A DNA stretch of 9,420 nt from Oscillospiraceae bacterium (GCA_020024475.1 JAHHTS010000087.1:1-9420); one strand, 5' to 3'; shown: positions 1-5,375, counted from the first letter of the stretch. The notes: generated by a model not told the origin, from the letters alone. Made by a program: numbers and translations.

Positions 1-1
1 T

Positions 2-349
2 CGGAATTCCAGAGCCTATCGAATGGCGATGGGCAGTGCGGACAGCTATTTTTCACAAAAGCACATGGTGGCACGCAGAAAATGGTCGCAGAATACATAC
101 AAGAAAAAATATAAGAACGACTGGCTCGTGAATGTTATAGAAAAGACAGATGACTTTGAATTTGGTCTTGACTACCATGAGTGTGGCGTCTGTAAACTTT
201 GTCATGATGAGGGTTGCTCTGAATACGCCAAATACCTCTGTAGGTTTGATTTTATGACAAGCGAAATGATGGGTATTCAACTGAAACGCACAATGACTCT
301 GGCAGAGGGATTCAATAAGTGCGACTTTCGGTTCAGTCGAAAAGAATGA
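2..349 (+). CDS. ATC hydrolase-like protein, C-terminal part (partial)
   Basis: The frame is open from the left edge (codons from base 2) to a TGA at 347-349, giving about 115 residues of a longer protein; the ATG at 23 is probably internal. The C-terminal half carries a Cys-rich segment (HECGVCKLC, then EGCSEYAKYLCRFDF), a DMMGI-like stretch (TSEMMGIQLKRTMTLAEG) and the ending KCDFRF. This pattern is what I know from the L-2-amino-thiazoline-4-carboxylic acid hydrolase family (PF14196), small soluble proteins named for a step converting ATC towards cysteine; most relatives in clostridia are uncharacterised. The assignment rests on motif memory. No membrane segment is visible. The gene is the only non-mobile, metabolic-type gene in the window, so it may mark the edge of the host backbone. 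The next 200 bases hold no gene. Confidence 0.7.
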   Translation, partial: RNSRAYRMAMGSADSYFSQKHMVARRKWSQNTYKKKYKNDWLVNVIEKTDDFEFGLDYHECGVCKLCHDEGCSEYAKYLCRFDFMTSEMMGIQLKRTMTLAEGFNKCDFRFSRKE

Positions 350-439
350 AAGTAGAAAAGTGACAATAAAAATTCCATTGTTGCTTTACTGTGTTAGGAT
401 ATAGATATATAATTGTATCACAATCGTTATGATTTTCAT

Positions 440-472
440 CGCTAATATTCTTTATTCAACAGTATATTAGCG
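440..472. repeat. 9-bp dyad (hairpin or operator)
   Basis: CGCTAATAT at 440-448 is matched by its perfect inverted copy ATATTAGCG at 464-472, with a 15-nt spacer. No T-run follows on the plus strand, so it is not a clear intrinsic terminator. It lies about 85 bp upstream of the dead XRE gene at 557 and could be a leftover operator or a weak terminator for the gene ending at 349. The rest of 350-556 shows no gene. Confidence 0.45.
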
Positions 473-556
473 TAAAAATGGCGACAGATAGAAAATCTCT
501 TCTTACACTTTTGGTCGTTATATAGCACCTTATCGCAACCAAAATTAGGGCATACT

Positions 557-739
557 ATGAAACTACACGAAAAGATTTATCAGTTACGCAAGCAATCAGT
601 AATGTCGCAAGAGTAAACTGTGTTATCCGCATATTTCACACGGCTCTATTTTTTAGTCACTGTTTTGATGATTATTGTTTGTGGATACTATTTGTTGAAA
701 ATAAGTCCGATGTACATAAATCTGAAATTAACAAAATAA
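557..739 (+). pseudogene. Remnant of an XRE-family regulator with membrane tail
   Basis: The ATG at 557 opens a frame whose first 19 residues (MKLHEKIYQLRK..., ending MSQE) match the start of the HTH domain of XRE/Cro-type regulators, which normally runs on as MSQEELAEKL. A TAA at 614-616 stops it there. The same frame continues after the stop to 739 with a hydrophobic segment (YFLVTVLMIIVCGYYLL) followed by ISPMYINLKLTK and a stop. So the head and the membrane tail survive in one frame while the DNA-binding helices between them are gone. I infer an internal deletion with a stop at the junction, in a gene built like the intact XRE-membrane proteins at 5376 and 8435. It cannot make a functional regulator. 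Confidence 0.65.
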
Positions 740-846
740 AAATTTCTTTTATCAATTTATTATCATTATTTTGATTTATTACTATATATGCAATAGTGGC
801 ACTGTTCATCATGATGGTCGTACCGCAGACTGTAAACAGATATTCT

Positions 847-1023
847 TCACAATGCTCCGGGTCTGAATAGTAAATACACATTGTGAGAACGGGTAAAACT
901 TTTCTTCTGCCATATATTCAAAGCAGATTCCCCATTTCCACCTTGAAAGTAGTCTCTGTACTGCATCTATTGATACATAGCGAATGACAATTTTGCAATA
1001 GGCATGGTACATATATTGGACAT
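847..1023 (-). pseudogene. Small ORF in repeat A, interrupted by a 12-bp insertion
   Basis: On the minus strand GAGGAAATAAC is followed by ATG at 1023, a good ribosome binding site. The frame reads MSNICTMPIAKLSFAM, then Y-Q-stop at 967, then M and a further 38 codons (QYRDYFQGGNGESAL... ending FRPGAL) to TGA at 847. Removing 12 bases (967-978 region, which contains the TAG) restores an uninterrupted 54-residue frame. The sister copy in repeat B has the same start with two conservative changes (M/I, K/R) and lacks the 12 bases. Function unknown; I do not recognise a family. It could be a real small protein gene of a mobile element or a chance frame in a conserved noncoding sequence. Confidence 0.35.
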
Positions 1024-1200
1024 GTTATTTCCTCAAAGTCGGTTATGGGAAACTCCCATTTTTTGAATGATAATAAGGGGCGGCAGCATTTTTTTGCTGT
1101 CGCCCCTTGTCTGCCCAACTGAAAAACCGTGTGTGGCTATCAACAACAGGTGTAGCCCGTTCATACCAACCGTTAACCGCTCAAGCTGGGTTTGATATTG
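960..1200. repeat. Direct repeat A (~230 bp, imperfect)
   Basis: This stretch recurs in the same orientation at 2251-2478, starting at ACTGCAT and ending near GCTGGGTTT. By eye the two are around 90% identical; the main difference is a 12-bp insertion in A just after ACTGCAT. It contains a TGGGA/TCCCA short hairpin (near 1047-1059), the strong 14-bp hairpin at 1075-1108, and a GGCTA/TAGCC pair around 1136-1157. It lies immediately 3' of the DUF3021 gene. Likely a fragment of a mobile element duplicated here. Confidence 0.9.
1075..1108 (+). other. 14-bp GC-rich hairpin in repeat A
   Basis: AAGGGGCGGCAGCA (1075-1088) faces TGCTGTCGCCCCTT (1095-1108) across a T-only loop. Read as plus-strand RNA every position pairs (one G-U); read as minus-strand RNA that position becomes an A-C mismatch. 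There is no clean T-tail outside the stem, so it is not a textbook terminator, though it could stop transcription leaving the DUF3021 operon. The copy at 2354-2386 keeps the same wobble. Confidence 0.7.
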
Positions 1201-1210
1201 CTTTGGACAC

Positions 1211-1678
1211 TTACTTATCCATATAGTTGTTCTTCTGAATCTCACTGTTTATCTGCTGAATACGCTTTTTAATAGCCATATATTGCGACATCCAAATGAT
1301 AAAGTAAATTGCAAAGAAGATTCCAAAATAACTTAAAATACCGAAAACACTGTGATTCATCCAACGCATAAAATACGCAATTGGGAATGTGCAAAGAGAA
1401 CATATAATTAAATGTGTTATTGTTTGTCGAAGAATACTCCAATTATCCACTTCCCAAATAATAGAAGCACCTGCCCATGCCGCACCATATAATAACGAAC
1501 AGATTGTTTGCAACAAAACTGCATTGATTTCTGTCCCGTAATCTGCAATCAATTCAGGAGCAACTGCATAAAAGCTTCCATCTCCCACAATCAACGAAAC
1601 AACGATAGCAATAAGGTTGCTAATTACTAATCCAATTGGTGCACCAATTAGGCATCGAATAGCTACTTTTTTCTTCAT
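1211..1678 (-). CDS. DUF3021 family membrane protein, LytTR partner
   Basis: A 155-residue integral membrane protein with about four hydrophobic segments (roughly residues 9-31, 50-72, 84-104, 112-132) and a charged C-terminal tail (MAIKKRIQQINSEIQ). The first segment, with its IGAPIGLVIS stretch, and its position directly after a LytTR gene are typical of DUF3021 proteins. The start is set by GAGGGTG a few bases upstream of the ATG at 1678; the gap from the LytTR stop is 10 nt, so the two are co-translated. In the related HdrRM/BrsRM pairs of streptococci the membrane protein restrains the LytTR regulator; by analogy this protein may sequester or tune the regulator encoded at 1689. That role is inference. 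The 3' end runs straight into direct repeat A. Confidence 0.85.
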   Translation of the reverse strand: MKKKVAIRCLIGAPIGLVISNLIAIVVSLIVGDGSFYAVAPELIADYGTEINAVLLQTICSLLYGAAWAGASIIWEVDNWSILRQTITHLIICSLCTFPIAYFMRWMNHSVFGILSYFGIFFAIYFIIWMSQYMAIKKRIQQINSEIQKNNYMDK

Positions 1679-1688
1679 AATATCACCC

Positions 1689-2129
1689 TCATATTCCTAA
1701 TACTTGCTTGATTTTCTTGACATATCGCCTTGATACATATGTAACAGTATCATTCTGAAAGGAAACACAAATTGTTCCAGTATAGCTCAAATCAAACCCT
1801 TTAACTCTTTTTAAGTTGATAATTTCCGAGTTAGAAATACGGACAAAATCGTCTTTGTTAAGGCGTTCCTCAAGTTCATATAACCGCAATCTAAGCTGGT
1901 ACTCCCCCTCTTCTGTTTCTGCGTACACTTTTCCATTTGTCGAATAAAGACGGATAATATCATGTTGGTCTAATACTTTTAATATATCTCCTTGAAGCCC
2001 TGCAAGAAGCTGTGGAGTATCCTGGGCAAGTTTTTTAGCAAGTGTGTTTATTTCATCTGTTATCTTGTCAGTAACCACAATAATTTTGGTTTCCTTGCAA
2101 CTACTATCAATCTTGATTTCAATTTGCAT
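1689..2129 (-). CDS. LytTR-family DNA-binding transcriptional regulator
   Basis: A 146-residue protein. Residues ~50-146 form a LytTR domain: IIRLYSTNGKVYAET, then the core F95-VRISNSEIINL-106, then GTICVSF and VSRRYVKKIKQ (132-142), the conserved recognition/C-terminal part. The N-terminal ~45 residues form no receiver domain, so it is not a phosphorelay response regulator but the stand-alone type found with DUF3021. Start choice is firm: AGGAGGTGAG precedes the ATG at 2129. First gene of a two-gene minus-strand operon with the DUF3021 gene. Two 9-bp direct repeats upstream match the LytTR operator layout, so it very likely activates its own promoter. Its other targets are not visible here. 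Confidence 0.92.
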   Translation of the reverse strand: MQIEIKIDSSCKETKIIVVTDKITDEINTLAKKLAQDTPQLLAGLQGDILKVLDQHDIIRLYSTNGKVYAETEEGEYQLRLRLYELEERLNKDDFVRISNSEIINLKRVKGFDLSYTGTICVSFQNDTVTYVSRRYVKKIKQVLGI

Positions 2130-2156
2130 TTTCTCTCACCTCCTATCTTCAAATAT

Positions 2157-2225
2157 AGTATAAGAAAATCAAATAAAGATTTCTACTGTTTTTTGATAGA
2201 CGGTCATTTTCATAACATAAGTGGT
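2157..2225 (-). promoter_or_regulatory. Promoter with tandem LytTR operator for the LytTR-DUF3021 operon
   Basis: On the minus strand a -10 hexamer TATACT lies at 2162-2157, with no good -35 (TAGAAA at 2185-2180). Upstream are two 9-bp direct repeats, ACCACTTAT (2225-2217) and ACCGTCTAT (2204-2196), separated by exactly 12 bp. Known LytTR operators (for example those of HdrR/BrsR) are ACCGTTTAN direct repeats with a 12-bp spacer. The proximal box sits about 10 bp upstream of the weak -35, the place expected for an activator that replaces -35 contacts. Confidence 0.7.
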
Positions 2226-2236
2226 ATGATGTTATT

Positions 2237-2302
2237 TTACATAATATAGGACTGCATAGCGAATGACAATCTTGCAATAGGAATGGTACATATATTGGAC
2301 AT
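2237..2302 (-). CDS. Small ORF in repeat B (21 residues), unknown
   Basis: GAGGAAATAAC precedes an ATG at 2302; the frame reads MSNICTIPIARLSFAM then QSYIM and stops at 2237. The first 16 residues equal those of the repeat-A copy apart from two conservative changes. The homology ends at the repeat edge (2251), so this copy is a truncated version fused to foreign bases next to the LytTR promoter. It may be non-functional; evidence that it is translated is only the ribosome binding site and the conserved start. Confidence 0.3.
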   Translation of the reverse strand: MSNICTIPIARLSFAMQSYIM

Positions 2303-2478
2303 GTTATTTCCTCAAAGTCGGTCATGGGAAACTCCCATTTTTTGAATGATAATAAGGGGCGGCAGCATTTTTTGCTGTCGCCCCTTGTCTGCCCAACTGA
2401 AAAATCCTGTGTGGCTATCAACAACAGGTGTAGCCCGCTCATATTGACCTTTAACTGCTAAAGCTGGGTTTTATATTA
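2251..2478. repeat. Direct repeat B (~228 bp, imperfect)
   Basis: Second copy of the repeat at 960-1200, same orientation. It ends at the stop codon of the small membrane gene (2479) and begins 26 bp beyond the distal LytTR operator box. Together A and B bracket the whole LytTR-DUF3021 transcription unit with an offset of about 1.29 kb, so recombination between them would delete exactly that operon. Confidence 0.9.
2354..2386 (+). other. 14-bp GC-rich hairpin in repeat B
   Basis: Same stem as at 1075-1108 (AAGGGGCGGCAGCA against TGCTGTCGCCCCTT) with a loop one T shorter. The G-U position is conserved in both copies, favouring folding of a plus-strand transcript. May also act as a terminator for the minus-strand DUF2089 operon that ends at 2479. 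Confidence 0.7.
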
Positions 2479-2775
2479 TTAAATATCTTTTGCTTTCATA
2501 CGGTTAAGTTCTGATTTACGGTACTGATGTCTACCATCCATCCAAATAAAAAATTCCAGTGCAATAATAATTGTGCAAGGTATAATAAATTTAGCAGTAA
2601 GTGTAAGTTTCATGTAAAAATACAAGGCAACCATAACCACAAGTGAAAGTATAGGAACAATCGCACCTAACTGCCAAATCTTTCTTGTGCTTAAATATTT
2701 CTGACTGCCGGTAATGATAAGTGTAATGGCAATCGCACCAATACTCCAGAGAATTTTAGGTAACATAGTCTTCAT
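2479..2775 (-). CDS. Small integral membrane protein, partner of the DUF2089-type regulator
   Basis: A 98-residue protein with three hydrophobic segments (about residues 7-24, 34-52 and 62-80) and a basic, charged C-terminus (DGRHQYRKSELNRMKAK). I do not recognise a named family. Its ATG overlaps the TGA of the upstream HTH gene by 4 bp (ATGA at 2772-2775), so the two are translationally coupled and probably work together, for instance with the membrane protein controlling or being controlled by the regulator. Its stop codon is immediately followed by direct repeat B. Confidence 0.8.
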   Translation of the reverse strand: MKTMLPKILWSIGAIAITLIITGSQKYLSTRKIWQLGAIVPILSLVVMVALYFYMKLTLTAKFIIPCTIIIALEFFIWMDGRHQYRKSELNRMKAKDI

Positions 2776-3083
2776 TTCCTTTCCTGTTTATATTTTTCAA
2801 TGATGAGTTTTGCAGTTTCTAAATCAATTCGAGCGTCAACTGCAAGCCCCTTGATAAATGTGGAAAATGGTTCTTCCTCTTTATGGTCGCTTATCTCAAT
2901 TTTCTGTATAAGTTTGTCTAACCGTAAACGAACTGTTGGGTATGAAACTTCATACAGTTTTGCGATTTCTTTCAAAGACCCAGATTTCAAAATGAAGTTC
3001 TTTAAAAAGGCGGCATCTTCCTGCTCTAACGCAAGTATCCATTGTGGGATTTTATCTATATCTATTTTAATTCCCCCTTTCAT
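2772..3083 (-). CDS. DUF2089-type helix-turn-helix regulator
   Basis: A 103-residue protein. Residues ~14-62 match the HTH part of the DUF2089 family: PQWILALEQEDAAFLKNF, then GSLKEIAKLYEVSY and PTVRLRLDKLI (35-59). The zinc-ribbon N-terminus found in longer DUF2089 proteins is absent; the short form coupled to a membrane gene is usual in clostridia. The C-terminal ~40 residues (EEEPFSTFIKGLAVDARID...) are helical. Start is uncertain: the ATG at 3083 has no ribosome binding site upstream, whereas a perfect-looking AAAGGGGG lies just inside the coding sequence (3080-3073), spaced for a start at the ATA of codon 7 (3065). First gene of a coupled two-gene operon. Probably a transcription factor; targets unknown. 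Confidence 0.8.
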   Translation of the reverse strand: MKGGIKIDIDKIPQWILALEQEDAAFLKNFILKSGSLKEIAKLYEVSYPTVRLRLDKLIQKIEISDHKEEEPFSTFIKGLAVDARIDLETAKLIIEKYKQERK

Positions 3084-3102
3084 TTATTTTTTAATTATAT
3101 TT

Positions 3103-3130
3103 AATATAACATAAATAAAATTAAAGTCAA
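3103..3130 (-). promoter_or_regulatory. Sigma-A-like promoter of the DUF2089 operon
   Basis: On the minus strand TTGACT (3130-3125) and TATATT (3108-3103) are separated by 16 bp, and the -10 is preceded by TG one base upstream (extended -10). Transcription would begin near 3096, only about 13 nt before the annotated ATG at 3083, leaving no room for a ribosome binding site ahead of it. Confidence 0.65.
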
Positions 3131-3248
3131 TATTAAATTTAAGATAATTATTAAGAATTTTGTTCAAAAATTATACTTTGGATACTCCACTCAATTGACA
3201 TATTACCAAAACGGTATTAACTATATTACATATCCCCCAATACAATAC

Positions 3249-3437
3249 TTATATTTGCTTATCCTCGTTCATATCATTATTCATTGTCCCTCTTCCTATG
3301 TGTATACCCACAAGAATAGCAGGTGTATTAAAAATCTTTCTTTCAGATTTTATTAACTGTTCTTATCTTTCTTCCGACGTTAAAGTTTTGCCAGTCTCGC
3401 TGTACCATGTCCTCGTAAAAAGAATTAACGCAATTAA
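3249..3437 (-). pseudogene. Interrupted gene fragment, unknown
   Basis: On the minus strand a frame open from 3437 reads LIALILFTRTWYSETGK, TLTSEER, a TAA near 3364, then EQLIKSERKIFNTPAILVG and on to GTMNNDMNEDKQI and a stop at 3249. The hydrophobic start followed by a charged, helix-like stretch and a second hydrophobic patch looks like a coding sequence rather than chance, and joins smoothly across the single stop. No start with a ribosome binding site is visible at the upstream end, so the 5' part is lost. An alternative short frame starts at 3294 (MNNDMNEDKQI, after AGGAAGAGGG). Family not recognised. Confidence 0.35.
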
Positions 3438-3542
3438 TCACTCATTTCTGGGTATGAAAAAAGCAGTCAATCCTAAGACTAACTACTTTGTGAGTACGGG
3501 TATAAAATTTTCTGAAATACAAATATGTTTAACATTGTTTTT

Positions 3543-3758
3543 TTATTGTTCTTGGACAAATCTAATACTATTTTGAATAAATTCTTTGTCTTTTTCTGTT
3601 GCAACTTCTTCTAATTGTTTAAATAAAGCAATACTTTCATTTCGTTTACCTAATACATTAAATACTGTTGCAATATTGAGATACCATGTCATTTCATCAT
3701 TCATATCTTTAGGCTTCATATCTATTGCAAGAAGTTTTTATAAAAAGAATTCTCCATT
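3543..3758 (-). pseudogene. TPR-like C-terminal gene fragment
   Basis: On the minus strand the frame reads KNGEFFL, a TAA at 3740-3738, then KLLAIDMKPKDMND, EMTWYLNIATVFNVLGKR, NESIALFKQLEEVA and finally IRFVQEQ with a stop at 3543. The W-Y-LNIA-VFN-LG / N-SIALF-QLEE spacing resembles a tetratricopeptide helix pair. The upstream end merges into the 3' flank of the membrane gene at 3768 without its own ribosome binding site. I read it as the decayed 3' end of a TPR-type protein; the partner or pathway is not identifiable. The opposite-strand frames here are shadows. Confidence 0.4.
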
Positions 3759-3767
3759 TTTATTTTC

Positions 3768-4004
3768 TTAATATTCCTTTACAATATCGTTATTCATTTT
3801 TCTAAACTGACGTCCTCTACGCATTAAAACAAAGAATATGGTAAAGAAATAAATAATAGTGATAACATCAATACCAACAATAATGCCTAAAAAGCCAATT
3901 GTTGATTTTACATATGGAATTACTATGTTCACATAAATAAACAGCAATACCGCCCAAAATAGAAAAGCTAATCTGATAAACCATTTATCTCTTTTTTCAT
4001 ACAT
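3768..4004 (-). CDS. Small membrane protein, unknown
   Basis: A 78-residue protein with two hydrophobic segments (about residues 10-30 and 35-60), a basic N-terminus (MYEKRDKWFIR) and a basic C-terminus after the second segment (MRRGRQFRKMN). The positive-inside pattern predicts both ends in the cytoplasm. There is no convincing ribosome binding site before the ATG, and it lies directly downstream of the dead immunity-like gene, possibly once co-transcribed with it. I do not recognise a family. Given the decay on both sides it may itself be a relic that happens to remain open. Confidence 0.5.
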   Translation of the reverse strand: MYEKRDKWFIRLAFLFWAVLLFIYVNIVIPYVKSTIGFLGIIVGIDVITIIYFFTIFFVLMRRGRQFRKMNNDIVKEY

Positions 4005-4019
4005 GTTTTTTAGTTTTTA

Positions 4020-4369
4020 GATTTTCGAGTTCATAAATCATTTGATTCCACTCATTATATCATCGCTGATATTGGTTCCTTAAGGTGATAGAGAAGATAA
4101 GTTTTCTATATCCCATATCTTCTTATCAGGTAGCAATTTTGCCAATCATTGCTTTATGCTTTATAACTCTTTTATTGTCATAGGAATACTGGTAATTTTT
4201 AATTCTCCTTGATACAATTGATTCATAATGACTGGAAATTTACTTCCCCATTTATGGTTTTCCAGATTGTACGAAATCGTCGAAAAGAAATAAAATAAAA
4301 ATCTTCGTTTCCTATTTGATACCAATAATATTTTACAGTAAATCCAATTATAATAATCCATCTCAACAT
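4020..4369 (-). pseudogene. Imm70-like immunity protein, frameshifted
   Basis: From an ATG at 4369 the minus strand reads MLRWIIIIGFTVKYYWYQIGNEDF; the continuation is in the next frame: FFSTISYNLENHKWG, SKFPVIMNQLYQGEL, ending IKEL before a stop at 4161. Further on, KLLPDKKIWDIENL and (after another stop) GTNISDDI appear. The order STIS-NLE--KWGS-FPVIMN-LY-G-L ... PDK-IWDIE-L ... NISDDI is what I remember of Imm70-type immunity proteins, which neutralise polymorphic toxin effectors. At least one frameshift (near 4295) and several stops make it non-functional. Assignment is from memory of the family pattern. It implies that a toxin/immunity locus once lay here; no toxin gene is visible. Confidence 0.6.
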
Positions 4370-4507
4370 ATCTGCCTTATTCTGGTTAATAAATTTTAAT
4401 TCGTCGATTTCATCATATCGATATTATAACAGCTCCATATATACGCTACAATGAAATCTATTCATTAAGCCTATTTTTTATGTACTAAAAATAAAGTTTC
4501 AGGTTCA

Positions 4508-4954
4508 GAGACTTTAACTGTTGCTGAAATTAAAACTGCAAAAGAAACTTGCTCTTTTAGAGGAAGAAAATAATATATTAAAAAAGCAATGACTATATTT
4601 ACAAAATAATAAAGAAAAAATAGCTATTATAAAAAGATTATCTAATAATCATAATATAAAACTTTTATGCAAAGTATTAAAGATAGCTAGAAATACTTAC
4701 TATGATAACATTAACCGTAAACCATCAAACATAGTCATGGAATTTTTTCATGTCTCTTTAAAAAAAGAGGTCTATCTTAGATATTACTTAGATTTTGATG
4801 ATGCTAAAATACATCTATTTGATTATATATATGGGTTCTATAATAGAAACTGTATCCATTCTACTATTAATTTTTATCCCCTATTCAGTTTGAAAAATCT
4901 TTTTATCTTACCTAATTTTCGTACTTTCGTGTCCAGATTATTGACTACAGTTCA
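4508..4954 (+). mobile_element. IS3-family insertion sequence remnant
   Basis: Fragments of both IS3 reading frames survive in order. OrfA end: ETLTVAEIK, then (frameshifted) KLALLEEENNILKK, the leucine-zipper tail, over an A6G slippery run at 4580-4586 like that used for programmed frameshifting in this family, then AMTIFTK. OrfB start: KEKIAIIKRLSNNHNIK, LLCKVLKIARNTYYDN. OrfB end: FFHVSLKKEVYLRYY, then YGFYNRNCIHSTI, the usual ending around F-NR-RIHS-L. The join lies near 4735, so roughly 180 residues including the DDE catalytic core are missing. The 3' flank GTGTCCAGATTATTGACT (4930-4946) resembles the right end of IS150-like elements. Not able to transpose. Confidence 0.85.
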
Positions 4955-4969
4955 AAACAAATTTATCAT
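4941..4969 (+). promoter_or_regulatory. Sigma-A-like promoter at the IS3 right end
   Basis: TTGACT (4941-4946), a 17-bp spacer, and TATCAT (4964-4969): a good consensus match pointing out of the IS3 remnant. Transcription from about 4976 would run through the hairpins at 4994-5030 and 5147-5206 towards the operon at 5376. Confidence 0.55.
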
Positions 4970-4993
4970 TTTTACAAACACAATAACTTCTCC

Positions 4994-5030
4994 TTGATGT
5001 ATCATTCGAGCATCGCGAGCGAAACATCAA
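4994..5030 (+). repeat. Bulged stem-loop at the start of a GC-richer island
   Basis: TTGATGT (4994-5000) pairs with ACATCAA (5024-5030), and inside it TTCG (5005-5008) with CGAA (5020-5023). It opens a segment to about 5130 that is clearly richer in G+C than its neighbours, suggesting a different origin, probably a mobile-element fragment. Confidence 0.5.
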
Positions 5031-5170
5031 AAATCAAAGCTATCTTCATCACCAACCCAAAAAGTGGTAGTGTTTTAAGAATGAAGCGACGAACCGATAC
5101 TCGTGGGGCGCATGCCGTATACTCTTTTATTCCTAAATGTTCTTTGGTTACTTTGTCACGCACAAGGTAA
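4997..5170 (+). CDS. Possible leader ORF (57 codons) of the attenuator
   Basis: From ATG at 4997 the frame reads MYHSSIASETSKIK, then AIFITNPKSGSVLRMKRR, TDTRGAHAVYSFIPK and ends SLVTLSRTR with TAA at 5168-5170. No Shine-Dalgarno sequence precedes it, and a minus-strand frame is also open over the same bases, so coding status is weak. Interest comes from position: it starts about 20 nt from the predicted transcript start and its stop codon falls inside the segment shared by the two competing hairpins at 5147-5206. I do not recognise the product. Confidence 0.25.
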   Translation: MYHSSIASETSKIKAIFITNPKSGSVLRMKRRTDTRGAHAVYSFIPKCSLVTLSRTR

Positions 5171-5206
5171 CTGCTGACTTTTAGATAGTATGGCAGTTAC
5201 TTTTTT
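5147..5206 (+). terminator. Intrinsic terminator overlapping an alternative hairpin (attenuator-like)
   Basis: Terminator: GTAACTGC (5167-5174) pairs with GCAGTTAC (5193-5200), followed directly by TTTTTT (5201-5206). Alternative: GTTACTTTGT (5147-5156) pairs with ACAAGGTAAC (5162-5171) across a 5-nt loop, 10 bp with one G-U. The GTAAC at 5167-5171 belongs to both stems, so the two folds exclude each other. That is the layout of an antiterminator/terminator switch. It stands between the promoter at 4941 and the XRE operon at 5376. Confidence 0.7.
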
Positions 5207-5318
5207 GTATTTATTAAATAATGGAAATGTTAGATTTCCTTCTTAGGCTATTTAAAAAATACAAATTGGGAGAATGTAAAAAAATTTTTACATCAAAAAA
5301 AACATCTTGTCAAACAGC

Positions 5319-5347
5319 TTGTATAGATATTTTATATCCTATATACT
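5319..5347 (+). promoter_or_regulatory. Promoter and dyad of the XRE-CPBP operon
   Basis: TTGTAT (5319-5324), 17-bp spacer, TATACT (5342-5347). The spacer holds a dyad: GTATA (5321-5325) against TATAC (5342-5346), with ATAT-TTT-ATAT inside it. A dyad covering the spacer and -10 would suit autorepression by the XRE protein encoded next. Confidence 0.65.
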
Positions 5348-5375
5348 ATTATGAAAACGAAAGGGGAACTAAAAT

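Noticed and set aside
2149..2442. 97-residue minus-strand ORF across repeat B
   Set aside because: It runs through the hairpin and the LytTR promoter region and is in a different frame from the small ORF with a ribosome binding site; no family pattern. The matching frames in repeat A (918-1118, 1033-1245) are rejected likewise.
960..2478. Repeats A and B as a CRISPR or an insertion sequence pair
   Set aside because: Only two long copies exist, there are no spacers, no transposase and no inverted terminal repeats.
3298..3771. Plus-strand ORFs opposite the decayed minus-strand genes
   Set aside because: The minus strand gives protein-like fragments here, whereas these frames lack ribosome binding sites and recognisable motifs.
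5000..5170. Minus-strand ORF in the GC-richer island (ending IALIFDVSLAMLE)
   Set aside because: It has no start with a ribosome binding site and runs through the hairpins; it cannot be told from a chance open frame.
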